Positions 26,450 to 34,921 of a stretch of 64,000 nucleotides of DNA are shown here, piece by piece. The stretch is from assembly GCF_030380735.1 (NCBI RefSeq), contig NZ_JAUDRZ010000026.1, positions 62,001 through 126,000 of the forward strand. Reading direction: 5' to 3'. The translations under genes were made by a program, and so were the position numbers. A model generated the notes under the pieces. That model saw only the letters and a program-made list of their open reading frames with translations, was not told the origin of the DNA and ran no database searches. Source of the DNA: Rhizobium sp. S152 (GTDB lineage Bacteria > Pseudomonadota > Alphaproteobacteria > Rhizobiales > Rhizobiaceae). Every line of letters begins with the position of its first letter. The stretch's first letter is position 1.

Positions 26450-26884
26450 TCAGCCGGCGATATAGGCCTTGATCTGCTCGGCTTCCATCTCGACTTCCGC
26501 GATGCGCGTCTTCACCACGTCACCGATGGAAATGATGCCGGCGAGCTTTCCGTTGGCCTCGACGGGAACATGCCGGAAGCGGCGGCTGGTCATAAGCTCC
26601 ATCAACTCGTTCACCGTCGAATCCTCGTGGCAGCGATAGACCTTGGCGGTCATCAGCGACGCGACTGGCTGATCGAGACAGGCGGCACCCGATTTGGCGA
26701 TGGCATGGACGACGTCCCGCTCGGTGAATATGCCGGAAATCTTGTTCTCCATCCCGACGATGACGATGGCGCCGATCTTCTTCTTGCTCAGAATCAGCGC
26801 GGCTTCCGATACGGTCGTCTGAGGGCCGGCGGTGACGACATCCCTGCCCTTGATATCGAGTATCGCTTTGACTGAATTGGACAT
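26450..26884 (-). CDS. CBS-pair domain protein
   Basis: 144 residues made of two CBS domains (about 8-65 and 75-132). Visible marks are the ILSKKKIGAIVIVGMENKISGIFTERDVV and LMTSRRFRHVPVEANGKLAGIISIGDVVK strands and helices. Such stand-alone CBS pairs bind adenine nucleotides and tune partner proteins. The partner is not evident; it is monocistronic and convergent with the patatin gene. The last helix is Glu-rich (EVEMEAEQIKAYI). Confidence 0.92.
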   Translation of the reverse strand: MSNSVKAILDIKGRDVVTAGPQTTVSEAALILSKKKIGAIVIVGMENKISGIFTERDVVHAIAKSGAACLDQPVASLMTAKVYRCHEDSTVNELMELMTSRRFRHVPVEANGKLAGIISIGDVVKTRIAEVEMEAEQIKAYIAG

Positions 26885-26980
26885 TGAACCTCCTATGCAG
26901 TGAATAAATCAGGCTATCACAGGCATCCGCGGCGGCTTCTCCTCCCATCACGGATCGGTTCGAATGGTGCACTCCAATCC

Positions 26981-27751
26981 TCAGGATTGCAATGTTTCAG
27001 TTTGTTCTGAAATGACAGGCTGCGCCGGCGGCTTACGGTCGAAGAGAGGAAACAGCAGGAAGCCGAAGAGGAAACCGCCGATATGGGCGTCCCAGGCGAT
27101 GGCCTGTCCGTCGCCGCCGAAAACCGGCACGCCTGATGCGATCAGGATATTGCCGGCGAACCAGAAGATGATGAACATCAGCACGGTACGGCTGCGGAAC
27201 GTTTCGATGACGGAAAGCCGTGGATTGAGATGTGCGGCCCGGTTTGGTCGCCGCTCCGGCGGAAAGGCGAAGCGGCAGGCAGCGCCCATGAGGCCTGAAA
27301 TCACGCCGGAAGCGCCGACGAGCGGCGCCGGACTGCCCCAATTGAGAGCTGCGTGCAGAGCCGCCGCAGCAGCCGACGAAAGGATCCAGAATACAAGATA
27401 GCGGCCGGCGCCGATGCGTCGTGCAACCGGCGTCCCGAACGCCATCAGCCATAGGCTGTTGAAAAGGATGTGTTCGATGCTGCCGTGCAGAAGCGAGTAG
27501 GTCAGCGGTGTCCAGAACGGCTGCAGGCCCTGCTCCGCCAGCGACGTAGCGTAACGCAGCGGAATGAAGCCGAAATTGAAAAAGAGCCAGTCGATCGCGT
27601 TATCGGAAAGCAGAAGCGTCTGCACCGCGTAGATCGCGATCAGAACGGCAAGGCTCGCCAGCACCGGGCCTGGTAGATTGAAGGCAGGTTCGCGCTGCGG
27701 CTTTGTGGTGGGCTCCGTAGCCGGTTGCGGCTCGACCGAATGCTCGTCCAT
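26981..27751 (-). CDS. Rhomboid family intramembrane serine protease
   Basis: 256 residues with AGGAAC directly before the ATG. Six membrane helices are seen. The rhomboid signatures are present: HGSIEHILFNSLWLMAFG in helix 2, the catalytic Ser in LVGASGVISGLMG and the catalytic His in WDAHIGGFLFGFL. It cleaves substrates within the inner membrane. A 30-residue Pro/Glu-rich cytoplasmic N-terminus comes first. Its upstream region carries a structured RNA with a strong terminator (27798-27903), so its transcription may be attenuated, or a small RNA lies just before it. Confidence 0.93.
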   Translation of the reverse strand: MDEHSVEPQPATEPTTKPQREPAFNLPGPVLASLAVLIAIYAVQTLLLSDNAIDWLFFNFGFIPLRYATSLAEQGLQPFWTPLTYSLLHGSIEHILFNSLWLMAFGTPVARRIGAGRYLVFWILSSAAAAALHAALNWGSPAPLVGASGVISGLMGAACRFAFPPERRPNRAAHLNPRLSVIETFRSRTVLMFIIFWFAGNILIASGVPVFGGDGQAIAWDAHIGGFLFGFLLFPLFDRKPPAQPVISEQTETLQS

Positions 27752-27797
27752 GTTCCTGCCTCATGTTTCGTGGCCGGTCCTTACACGACGAGCAGTC

Positions 27798-27903
27798 AAA
27801 AAAAAAGCCGTCCGGCTTGCGCCGAACGGCCGGTCGAGCGCCCCCGGGGATATTTGTCCCCGCACCCGATGAGTTGTGCTGAACTTCCTAGCCAGGAAGC
27901 GAT
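27798..27903 (-). ncRNA. Candidate small RNA or attenuator leader with terminator
   Basis: On the minus strand three hairpins follow one another: CTTCCT-GGCT-AGGAAG (27884-27899), GGGGA-CAAATA-TCCCC (27846-27861) and GCCGTTCGGC-GCAA-GCCGGACGGC (27807-27830) followed by nine T (27798-27806). A weak promoter TTGAAC-N17-CACTCT (27910-27938) would start RNA near 27903. No gene lies on this strand between here and 28052 that would need a terminator. It is either a free RNA of about 105 bases or the attenuated leader of the rhomboid gene, whose ATG is 47 bases further on. Confidence 0.5.
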
Positions 27904-28052
27904 GAAGAAAGAGTGCCATGTCGTCGGGCGATGTTCAATCGAAACCCTTCTTTAACCTTAACCGCCCGGATCTGGCATGAAAAACGCAAGGTAGAGACCA
28001 AGGCGGCCATGAAGACCGTCTGTTGATCCGGAATGAAACAACTGGTGCCGAA

Positions 28053-28688
28053 ATGCGTCTCAAAACCACAATCGAGCTGTTTGACTATTGGAATCGCCTT
28101 CGCGGCGCGGAAATAGCGCCGCTCAGAAACGAGGTCGAGCCGACGCAACTGCGCAATATTCTATCGAGCCTCTTCATGCTTGAGATGGTCGATTCCGACC
28201 GCGTCGTCTTCCGTCTGGCGGGGACCCGTATCTGCGATTTTTTCGGCCGTGATCTCGGCGGTGCCGCGATCGACAGCCTGTGGGCACATGGTTGCGACGA
28301 CATCGGCAAGACGGCGGCCGGCGTCATGACGCACGCATTGCCCGCTCTGCTCAATGCGACAGGCTACAGCGCTGCCGGCCACCGCGCCGCTTTCGAGATC
28401 ATCCTCCTGCCGCTACGCAACGCCGAGGGCAAATGCGACAAGCTGCTCGGCGCTATCGCACCGGCCACGGCTGCAAGCTGGCTGGAGGTTGTGCCGCTCG
28501 AATTCCTCGTTCTTGATCGTAGCCGTTTGTTGCACGAGGAACTCGGCAAGAGTTCTGTGGCCGGTGAAGAGACTGTCAATGGTTCCGCGCCCACGCGCCC
28601 GCTGACCATCGCCGAGACTGTACGGCAGATGATGTCGCATCTATTCGATGCAAACAGTGACGTCAGTGTTACGCCACGGCACAACTGA
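28053..28688 (+). CDS. PAS_5-type PAS domain protein
   Basis: 211 residues from the ATG at 28053 (a TTG at 28023 is possible). It matches the rhizobial PAS_5 pattern: FDYWNRLRGAEIAPLRNEVEPTQLRNILSSLFMLEM, then RVVFRLAGTRICDFFGRDLGG and LLPLRNAEGKCDKLLGAIAP. The PAS domain covers about 8-150; the C-terminal 60 residues are low complexity. No output domain is present, so it must act on a partner. The next gene downstream encodes a double PilZ protein, 88 bases on, which may be functionally linked through c-di-GMP. Confidence 0.83.
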   Translation: MRLKTTIELFDYWNRLRGAEIAPLRNEVEPTQLRNILSSLFMLEMVDSDRVVFRLAGTRICDFFGRDLGGAAIDSLWAHGCDDIGKTAAGVMTHALPALLNATGYSAAGHRAAFEIILLPLRNAEGKCDKLLGAIAPATAASWLEVVPLEFLVLDRSRLLHEELGKSSVAGEETVNGSAPTRPLTIAETVRQMMSHLFDANSDVSVTPRHN

Positions 28689-28776
28689 AACTGTCAAAGT
28701 GCAGCTCTGAAACAACCTTCTGTTAAGGGATTGCGGGTAATGATCGGCTCGATTTATTTGATGAAGAAGCCCTTTG

Positions 28777-29388
28777 ATGCACGCGTTCCAGCAAGTTCAG
28801 CCACAACGGACTGCGCCACGCCTCGAACAAGGTGCCTTTCAGCGCGTCCCGATTAATATGCAGGGCCGGCTGATGCTGGCCAATTATGAAGAATTCGAGT
28901 GCGTTGTGGTCGATATGTCTCCTGGTGATATGTATGTCACCTGCCTGGGACGTCCCCGCTCCGCCGAACGCGTCATTGCCTACATCGATCATCTCGGCCG
29001 CGTCGAGGGTTATGTCCAGACGGTGGATGGCCGCGGCTTCGCCATGTCGATCCACGCCACCGAACGCAAGCGTGAAAAACTTGCTGCCCAGCTCACATGG
29101 CTCGCCAACAAGCACGAACTCGGCCTGCCGGAAGATCGTCGCCACGACCGTCTGACGCCGCGCGAAACGACCACCGAGATCACGCTGGAAGACGGCAGCC
29201 GCTACACCTGCCGCATCATGGACCTTTCGCTGTCGGGTGCTGCCGTCGACGTCGAAATGCGCCCTGCCATCGGCACGCCGCTCAGACTCGGCAACATGCG
29301 CGGCCGTGTCGTCCGTCATTTTGTCGAGGGCGTGGCGATTGAGTTCCTGTCGGTCCAGTCACGCGAGACGCTGCGCGAATTTCTCTGA
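28777..29388 (+). CDS. Protein with two PilZ domains
   Basis: 203 residues from the ATG at 28777. The first PilZ domain (about 15-95) begins FQRVPINMQGRLMLANYEEFECVVVDMSPGDMYV, and the second (about 115-200) begins RRHDRLTPRETTTEITLEDGSRYTCRIMDLSLSGAAVDV, with the RxxxR and (D/N)xSxxG motifs of c-di-GMP binding: RRHDR and DLSLSGAAV are complete in domain 2, and only partial in domain 1 (QRVP, DMSPGDM). It likely transduces c-di-GMP to envelope or motility functions. It follows the PAS_5 gene on the same strand. Confidence 0.85.
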   Translation: MHAFQQVQPQRTAPRLEQGAFQRVPINMQGRLMLANYEEFECVVVDMSPGDMYVTCLGRPRSAERVIAYIDHLGRVEGYVQTVDGRGFAMSIHATERKREKLAAQLTWLANKHELGLPEDRRHDRLTPRETTTEITLEDGSRYTCRIMDLSLSGAAVDVEMRPAIGTPLRLGNMRGRVVRHFVEGVAIEFLSVQSRETLREFL

Positions 29389-29448
29389 CGCCTGCCATTT
29401 CACTGTCACGAAACTGAGCGAAAAGGACCACCCTTCTAGGATCGGTCC

Positions 29449-30417
29449 ATGACGTCTCTCTATCCACAATCCGAACCCCACGATCAGGGCCTGCTCGATG
29501 TCGGCGACGGCAATCGCATTCATTGGCAGGTCTTCGGCAATCCTGTTGGCTATCCGGCGCTCTACGTTCACGGTGGCCCCGGCTCAGGCAGCTCCGTCTC
29601 CGCAAGCCGCTATTTCGATCCTGCCGTCTACAGGATCATTCTCCTCGATCAGCGCAACTGCGGCCAGAGCCTTCCGCATGCCGGTGCCTTCGGGAATGAT
29701 CTCACGGATAACACGACTTGGCATCTTGTAGAGGACATGGAGCGTCTGCGGCGCCACCTAAACGTCGAGCAATGGCTGCTCTTTGGCACATCCTGGGGCT
29801 CGACCCTGGCGCTCGCCTATGCCGAAACGCATCCGAAGCGCGTAAGCGCCATGATCCTCGCCGGCGTCACGACCACACGTCCGCAGGAGATCGATTGGCT
29901 GACGCGCGGCATGGCGATCCTCTTTCCCGAGGAGTGGAACCGAATGCTTGCCGCTCTTCCGCCTGAGCTGCGCGTGCTCGGCCCGCTGGAGGGCTATCAT
30001 CGCCTTCTCAACGCCCCTGATATGGCGACGCGTCTCAAAGCCGCCCGCGACTGGCATGATTGGGAAGCGGCCTCGATCCTGCTTGCTGATCCTGATGGAA
30101 TGCCGCGTCGCTGGAGCGATCCGCACTATCTGCTGGCCCGGGCGCGTATCATCACCCACTACTTCCGGCACAATGCATGGCTCGAAGATGGCGCACTGTT
30201 GCGTGATGCCCACAAGCTCGCAGGTATTCCAGGCATGCTGATCCAGGGACGTCTCGATCTCGAGGCGCCGCTGACAACCGCTTGGGAATTGTCGAGGTCT
30301 TGGCCGGGAAGCGAGCTGATAGTCATGGAAAAGGCTGCCCACTCGCCTTATCACGACGAAATGGCCCGGGCGATCGTCGCCGCCACTGACCGATTTCGAA
30401 AAGAATCTCAAAAATAA
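29449..30417 (+). CDS. pip: Prolyl aminopeptidase
   Basis: 322 residues. An alpha/beta-hydrolase of family S33: oxyanion HGGPGSGSS, DQRNCGQS (usually DQRGCGRS), nucleophile in FGTSWGSTLALAYAETHP, Asp in QGRLDLEAP and His in EKAAHSPYHDE. It removes N-terminal proline from peptides in the cytoplasm. Length is typical of Pip. It follows the PilZ gene by 60 bases on the same strand but is probably separate. Confidence 0.93.
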   Translation: MTSLYPQSEPHDQGLLDVGDGNRIHWQVFGNPVGYPALYVHGGPGSGSSVSASRYFDPAVYRIILLDQRNCGQSLPHAGAFGNDLTDNTTWHLVEDMERLRRHLNVEQWLLFGTSWGSTLALAYAETHPKRVSAMILAGVTTTRPQEIDWLTRGMAILFPEEWNRMLAALPPELRVLGPLEGYHRLLNAPDMATRLKAARDWHDWEAASILLADPDGMPRRWSDPHYLLARARIITHYFRHNAWLEDGALLRDAHKLAGIPGMLIQGRLDLEAPLTTAWELSRSWPGSELIVMEKAAHSPYHDEMARAIVAATDRFRKESQK

Positions 30418-30789
30418 TTTCTGGCGATCTGTGCGCGCAAACGCGAATGCCGCCGTTTTAGCCCCGGTATCCCAGCCCTTTCGCATCAAAAAGCGACGCC
30501 TTACAGCGGAGCTGCATGGTAAAGCAGTAGTTACGGAAATGCGCACTTTCGCGACGGCGTTAACTTCTTGTCCCGAATCCGGCCGTTTCGCTACCCATCC
30601 TCTTTCGGCGAAAGAAACAATTTTAATCGAATTTGCCTCGAATTCGGTTCGATTTTTATGCGCATTTGATTTTGTTTTTAGTCGAATTCTCCGCGTGTTT
30701 GAATCAAGTAAGCCCTTAATTTGACTACGTAATTTTGCGCCGGATAAAAACGTCTGTGTCAATTTCTCCTCACAACGGGGAGACGACAA
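30418..30789. other. 372-base gap upstream of the BTLCP gene
   Basis: No gene is supported. The sequence turns AT-rich from 30600 on. It holds a cluster of TCGAA-type sites: AATCGAA (30625-30631), CGAATTCG (30639-30646), TTCGATT (30648-30654) and GTCGAATTC (30681-30689). Arms one and three are exact complements around the central palindrome. It looks like a regulated promoter for the downstream gene. Confidence 0.4.
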
Positions 30790-31395
30790 ATGACGATAGC
30801 AACTTTTATCAAGAGCGGCCTGGCGGCCGGTGCGATGTTGATTGCAACGATGGGCTCGGGACAAGCGACGCCTCTCAACATGACGGTTCTTGGCAACTCC
30901 AGCCCGCCGATCGGCGCCTATCAGTTCTGCAAGGAAATCCCATCCGATTGCAAGAACCCAGCGGGCGACGAAGGCGCGCTCGTTCTGACCGAGGACCTCT
31001 GGAAGACGATCCTCAAGGTCAACTACGAGACCAATTCCAAGATCACGCCGATGACCGACATGGAAATCTACGGTGTCGAGGAACGCTGGGCCTACCCCAC
31101 CACCGTCGGCGACTGTGAAGACTACGCGCTGCTCAAGCGCAAGCTGTTGATCGATGCCGGCATCTCGCCGTCGGACCTGCTGATGACCGTCGTGCTCCAG
31201 CCGAATGGCGATGGCCATGCGGTACTGACCGTCCGCACCGACCGCGGCGACTTCATCCTCGACAACATGCGCAACAAGGTCCTGCTGTGGGCCGATACCG
31301 AATACACCTACCTCAAGCGCCAGAACGCCGCCGATCCCTCGCGTTGGGTGAAGCTTCAGGATGGCCGTGCCGTGGCCGTTGGTAGCGTGAAATAG
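30790..31395 (+). CDS. Bacterial transglutaminase-like cysteine peptidase (BTLCP)
   Basis: 201 residues with GGGGAGA before the ATG. A signal peptide (1-26, ending SGQA) precedes a PF06035-type domain: catalytic Cys in VGDCEDYALLKRKLLIDAG, His in GDGHAVLTVRT and Asp in DFILDNM. In pseudomonads the related LapG cleaves the adhesin LapA under c-di-GMP control; in rhizobia the targets are mostly unknown. Exported to the periplasm. Its strong AT-rich upstream region and downstream hairpin suggest monocistronic, regulated expression. Confidence 0.92.
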   Translation: MTIATFIKSGLAAGAMLIATMGSGQATPLNMTVLGNSSPPIGAYQFCKEIPSDCKNPAGDEGALVLTEDLWKTILKVNYETNSKITPMTDMEIYGVEERWAYPTTVGDCEDYALLKRKLLIDAGISPSDLLMTVVLQPNGDGHAVLTVRTDRGDFILDNMRNKVLLWADTEYTYLKRQNAADPSRWVKLQDGRAVAVGSVK

Positions 31396-31401
31396 TTCCC
31401 T

Positions 31402-31424
31402 GCTGCCGGAGTCATGCCGGCAGC
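31402..31424 (+). terminator. Hairpin after the BTLCP gene
   Basis: GCTGCCGG pairs with CCGGCAGC around AGTCATG, 6 bases after the stop. No T-run follows. A second weaker hairpin, GAGCCGC/GCGGCTC, ends near 31502 and is followed by TTTT. Confidence 0.55.
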
Positions 31425-31530
31425 GGGGTCAGGCGCCCCGGTCAACCCGCATCCCCGTGCCGACCGGCGCCCGGAGCCGCTCCTGCTGTCCCAGGGGCGG
31501 CTCGCCTGTTTTAAGGCTTCGCGCAAGCTT

Positions 31531-31547
31531 TTAATGTTTTCTTAACC
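31531..31547 (+). promoter_or_regulatory. CtrA-type binding site
   Basis: TTAA-N7-TTAACC (TTAATGTTTTCTTAACC) matches the CtrA box of alphaproteobacteria exactly. It lies 85 bases upstream of the membrane protein gene at 31632. Confidence 0.5.
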
Positions 31548-31631
31548 GCAAGAGCCGGATGATTGCCGGCATCATCTCAGCACCGGCGGCTCTTGTATCT
31601 CCTGCGGCGGTCTCACACCCGAAGGCCGCCA

Positions 31632-32384
31632 ATGAGCCATTCCGCTCACCACCAGGACGATATCTCGGAAACGCCGCTGGTTTCGAATGGTTTCCTGGTT
31701 CGTGCCACCGCCGTCGTGGCGCTGCTCGCAGCGCTGACTTTGGTCATCAGCATCGGCGGACGCTGGCTTGGCGCCCGCGTCTCCCTCGCCGGCAACACCG
31801 ACAGCAAAGCGCCGGTCACGATCACCATCGGCCGCGATACGCTGCGCCTGCCGGAGAATGTCCTGCGATTCCCGAGCCAAAGGCGCGACGGTCTGCTGGA
31901 GCGCGCCGATCTTTACCTCACGTGGCCGGAAATGCAGGGCTATGCCAATGAGCACCGCGCCCGTTTCGACGATGTCTCCCAGTCCGCGGGACTGATCTTC
32001 CTGCAGATTTCCCAAGGCACCATGTCACGCGACATGTCAGGTCGATTCGAGCCGATCTACTCGCACCTCCTCGATGGTGATCCGGTGCCCTACCAGAACG
32101 GCATGATACTGCATCGGTTGCGCGCCGATGCTGGCTATGCCGACGAGGTCCTGCTTACAGCCCCTCGCAAGGATGGTTCCGAATACGTCGTACGTTGCGT
32201 GTTGCCGGCGACGCCCGCTTTGCAGAGCAGCGGCGACTGCCAGCGTGATATCCGCATCGGCAACGATTTAAGTGTGCTTTACCGCTTCTCCAGTCGGCAT
32301 TTGCCCGATTGGGACCATATTGATGCCGCTATTCGCCAATTTGTAGAAACGCGCCTCGTGAGCCGTTCTGCGACAGGCCGCTAG
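31632..32384 (+). CDS. Conserved single-pass membrane protein, hypothetical
   Basis: 250 residues from the ATG at 31632 (the frame is open from 31563). Residues 22-45 form one membrane helix (ATAVVALLAALTLVISIGG) after a short cytoplasmic start; the rest is likely periplasmic. Recognisable blocks are PVTITIGRDTLRLPENVLRFPSQRR, LYLTWPEMQGYANEHRA, LIFLQISQGTMSRDMSGRFEPIYSHLL and YVVRCVLPA...GDCQRDIRIG, with two Cys that may pair. No named domain is known to me. It is followed by a D,D-carboxypeptidase gene 134 bases on and preceded by a CtrA box, which hints at an envelope or cell-division role. Confidence 0.75.
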   Translation: MSHSAHHQDDISETPLVSNGFLVRATAVVALLAALTLVISIGGRWLGARVSLAGNTDSKAPVTITIGRDTLRLPENVLRFPSQRRDGLLERADLYLTWPEMQGYANEHRARFDDVSQSAGLIFLQISQGTMSRDMSGRFEPIYSHLLDGDPVPYQNGMILHRLRADAGYADEVLLTAPRKDGSEYVVRCVLPATPALQSSGDCQRDIRIGNDLSVLYRFSSRHLPDWDHIDAAIRQFVETRLVSRSATGR

Positions 32385-32518
32385 AATGATCCGATATGCC
32401 GCAAGAAACGATTAATCATAAACGGATTGGTAACTCCGGGCGGCTAAATTCCGAAGAGAACGATTGCGCGAGAGGGCGCGCGGTCTCTCCGATGTCAATG
32501 CAAGCGAAGAGTTGAATA

Positions 32519-33973
32519 GTGTCAAGGTCAGTCTCCTCCTCCGTACCTCCATCCCGGTCCCGCAATTTCCTTCTCAAGGCGATCATGGCGCTCAGTCTGG
32601 CGGCCGGCATCGTCGCGACCGAAGCGGTCAACGCCGAGGCCGAGGCGGCCAATTCGAAATATGCCGGTATCGTCGTCGACGCCAAGACCGGCAATGTCCT
32701 CTACAGTGAGAACGCCGACCGCTTGCAGTATCCGGCCTCGCTCACCAAGATGATGACCCTTTATCTGACTTTCGAAGCGCTCGAACAGGGTCGCATTCGT
32801 CTCGACACCGCGGTTCCCTTCTCCGCCCACGCCTCCGGCCAGGCGCCGACCAAGCTGGGTGTCCGCGTCGGCGGTCAGATCAGCGTCGAGCAGGCCATCC
32901 TCGGCCTCGTCACCCTGTCGGCCAACGATGCTTCCACCGCTCTCGGCGAGCTGCTGGGCGGCAGCGAAGACCGCTTCGCGCAGATGATGACTGCCAAGGC
33001 GCATGCGCTCGGCATGACGCGGACGACCTATCGCAACGCCAACGGCCTGCCGAACACCGCGCAGATGACGACGGCCCGCGATCAGGCACGTCTCGGCATC
33101 GCGCTTCGCCAGCATTTTCCGCAGTATTACGGCTATTTTTCCACGCAGAGCTTCAAGTTCGGCAACCGCATCATTCGCAGCCACAATCGTCTTGTCGGCT
33201 CGGTGCGCGGCGTCGATGGCATCAAGACCGGCTACACCCGCGCGGCCGGATTCAATCTCGTGAGTTCGGTGCAGGTGGATGGCAAGTCGATCGTCGGCGT
33301 CGTGCTCGGCGGCGCCTCCACCCCTGCCCGCGACAACCAGATGCGCAAGCTGATCGCCGCCTATCTGCCGAAAGCATCCGGTCGTGGCGGCTCCAGCGAT
33401 CTTGTCGCCGAATTGCCCAAGAAGGCGCCGGCACCTGTGATCCCGCAGGAAGTCGCCGCTGCCGCTTCCACCGATATCGGCCTGCCGAACAAGGGGCCGA
33501 AGCCCGACATCCGCACCGAGGTTGCCTCCGCGCAGGTCGCTTATGCCGATACCGCGCCGGCCAAGTCCGCCAATCCGTTGCTGCAGCAGGAAATGCCCGC
33601 TCCGAGCCGCGTGAAGACGCAGACGATCAAGCAGGCGTCCATCGCCCAGCCGACCGCGACGCCGTCCTATACCCCGCCGGAACAGGGTGACACAGCGGTC
33701 GACGCACTGACCACCGCCTCGACCAAGGAAGCGATGCCGAGCGGCTGGGTTGTTCAGATCGGTATTTCGTCCAGCAAGGACGGCGCGATGGACCTCCTCA
33801 ATGGCGCCAAAGCCAAGGGCGGCAAGGCCCTGCGCTCCGCTAAGCCCTTCGCCGTCGCCTATGCCGGCGGCTACCGCGCCCGCTTCGGCGGCTTCGACGA
33901 GCAGCGTGATGCCGTCAATGCCTGCAACGCGCTGAAGCGCTCCGGCGTTAAGTGCTGGGCTTCGGCTCAATAG
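32519..33973 (+). CDS. D-alanyl-D-alanine carboxypeptidase with C-terminal SPOR domain
   Basis: 484 residues from a GTG at 32519. A signal peptide (about 1-44) precedes the S11 peptidase domain (about 47-280): the SxxK nucleophile in ASLTKMM, SAND in place of SxN, and KTG in DGIKTGYTRAAG. A Pro/Ala-rich linker (about 290-400) follows, then a SPOR domain (about 405-484: WVVQIGISSSKDGAMDLLNGAK...FGGFDEQRDAVNACNALKRSG) that binds denuded peptidoglycan at the septum. It trims stem-peptide D-Ala. The order with the upstream membrane protein gene suggests a shared envelope function. Confidence 0.95.
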   Translation: MSRSVSSSVPPSRSRNFLLKAIMALSLAAGIVATEAVNAEAEAANSKYAGIVVDAKTGNVLYSENADRLQYPASLTKMMTLYLTFEALEQGRIRLDTAVPFSAHASGQAPTKLGVRVGGQISVEQAILGLVTLSANDASTALGELLGGSEDRFAQMMTAKAHALGMTRTTYRNANGLPNTAQMTTARDQARLGIALRQHFPQYYGYFSTQSFKFGNRIIRSHNRLVGSVRGVDGIKTGYTRAAGFNLVSSVQVDGKSIVGVVLGGASTPARDNQMRKLIAAYLPKASGRGGSSDLVAELPKKAPAPVIPQEVAAAASTDIGLPNKGPKPDIRTEVASAQVAYADTAPAKSANPLLQQEMPAPSRVKTQTIKQASIAQPTATPSYTPPEQGDTAVDALTTASTKEAMPSGWVVQIGISSSKDGAMDLLNGAKAKGGKALRSAKPFAVAYAGGYRARFGGFDEQRDAVNACNALKRSGVKCWASAQ

Positions 33974-33980
33974 TGACTTT

Positions 33981-34009
33981 CGGATCGCCTGCGCCATGCC
34001 GGCGATCCG
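33981..34009 (+). terminator. Terminator after the carboxypeptidase gene
   Basis: CGGATCGCC pairs with GGCGATCCG (9 bp) around an 11-base loop, 7 bases after the stop; TTCG follows. Confidence 0.6.
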
Positions 34010-34088
34010 TTCGAAATACGGCCGCGATCGGTGTTCGCGATCCGGCCGGTGTATTCAGACTCGATTTGTATTGCGTACGGGGATGACT

Positions 34089-34367
34089 ATGGCAACGAAC
34101 GAAAATATGCCGGAATTTCCGGCTGTTGGCCGGCTGACCGGCAAGAACCCGCGGATCGGAATGCACCCGCTCCATGAAGCGGCGCTTCGCCTTGCCGAAA
34201 TCGGGCTGCAGCGCCCGAAGCCGAAGGGCGCCAAGACCAAGGATCTCATCAATCTGCTTCTCTGCCACGGTGCTCGCGCCTGGCGTTATTCGCAGCCTGA
34301 GGCCCGAATCCACCTCAACGTCACCTGCGCAGGCCGCCGTTCGCCCGTCACGCTGCGCCTGCGCTGA
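34089..34367 (+). CDS. Small conserved hypothetical protein
   Basis: 92 residues from the ATG at 34089, with GGGGA spaced six bases; an ATG at 34083 is also possible. The protein is basic, with no export signal. It contains a helical middle (LHEAALRLAEIGLQRPKPKGAKTKDLINLLLCHGARAWR) and a beta-strand end rich in Arg (HLNVTCAGRRSPVTLRLR). No family is known to me. It is convergent with the DUF1489 gene, 5 bases apart. Confidence 0.65.
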   Translation: MATNENMPEFPAVGRLTGKNPRIGMHPLHEAALRLAEIGLQRPKPKGAKTKDLINLLLCHGARAWRYSQPEARIHLNVTCAGRRSPVTLRLR

Positions 34368-34372
34368 TCCGT

Positions 34373-34810
34373 TCAGAGCAGCCCAAGTTCGGAAAGCTCG
34401 CGGCGCAGGTCCGCGGGCATTTCCAAGACACCTTCGCCCAACGTCGTGATGTCACGGGGCGTATCGTCTTGCGGGTAATAGCGCCAGCCCTGGAATGCGC
34501 GCTTCGGCTGCAGTGAGGTCTCGATCACCTCTGGTCCGAGCACTAGATTGCAGCGCGAAATTCCCTCTCCATCCGTGAAGGTGGTGATATCCAGCAGCTT
34601 CTGGCGCGCCTGCACCTGCCCCTTGATCACCCAATAGAGAGAGCCGCCGTCGAGCAATTCCTCGACACGCTTCGGAACCATCCGGGTCGTATGCACCGAA
34701 TGCGGTTCAAGCCCGGCCGCAATGGCGCGCAGCGAGCGCTCCGCCACCCATTCGCGAAGGTCGTCGATCGAGTCGGCGCCGACGCACAGTTTGATAAGAT
34801 GCAATGCCAT
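34373..34810 (-). CDS. DUF1489 family protein
   Basis: 145 residues from ATG 34808-34810. The alphaproteobacterial DUF1489 pattern is clear: MALHLIKLCVGADSIDDLREW, HTTRMVPKRVEELLDGGSLYWVIKGQVQARQ, ITTFTDGEGISRCNLVLGPEVIET and FQGWRYYPQDDTPRD. The family is almost restricted to Alphaproteobacteria; a function is not established that I know. It is cytoplasmic and monocistronic. Confidence 0.9.
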   Translation of the reverse strand: MALHLIKLCVGADSIDDLREWVAERSLRAIAAGLEPHSVHTTRMVPKRVEELLDGGSLYWVIKGQVQARQKLLDITTFTDGEGISRCNLVLGPEVIETSLQPKRAFQGWRYYPQDDTPRDITTLGEGVLEMPADLRRELSELGLL

Positions 34811-34921
34811 GCTGCCGTTCAAATCCTTTTGCCCGGCAGCGTCAAGCGGGAAAGCAGGCCGCGCGCAGATGTGACGCAGCTTTGCGCTGATGGGCAGCGG
34901 GAATGGCCGGATAAACCTTCC

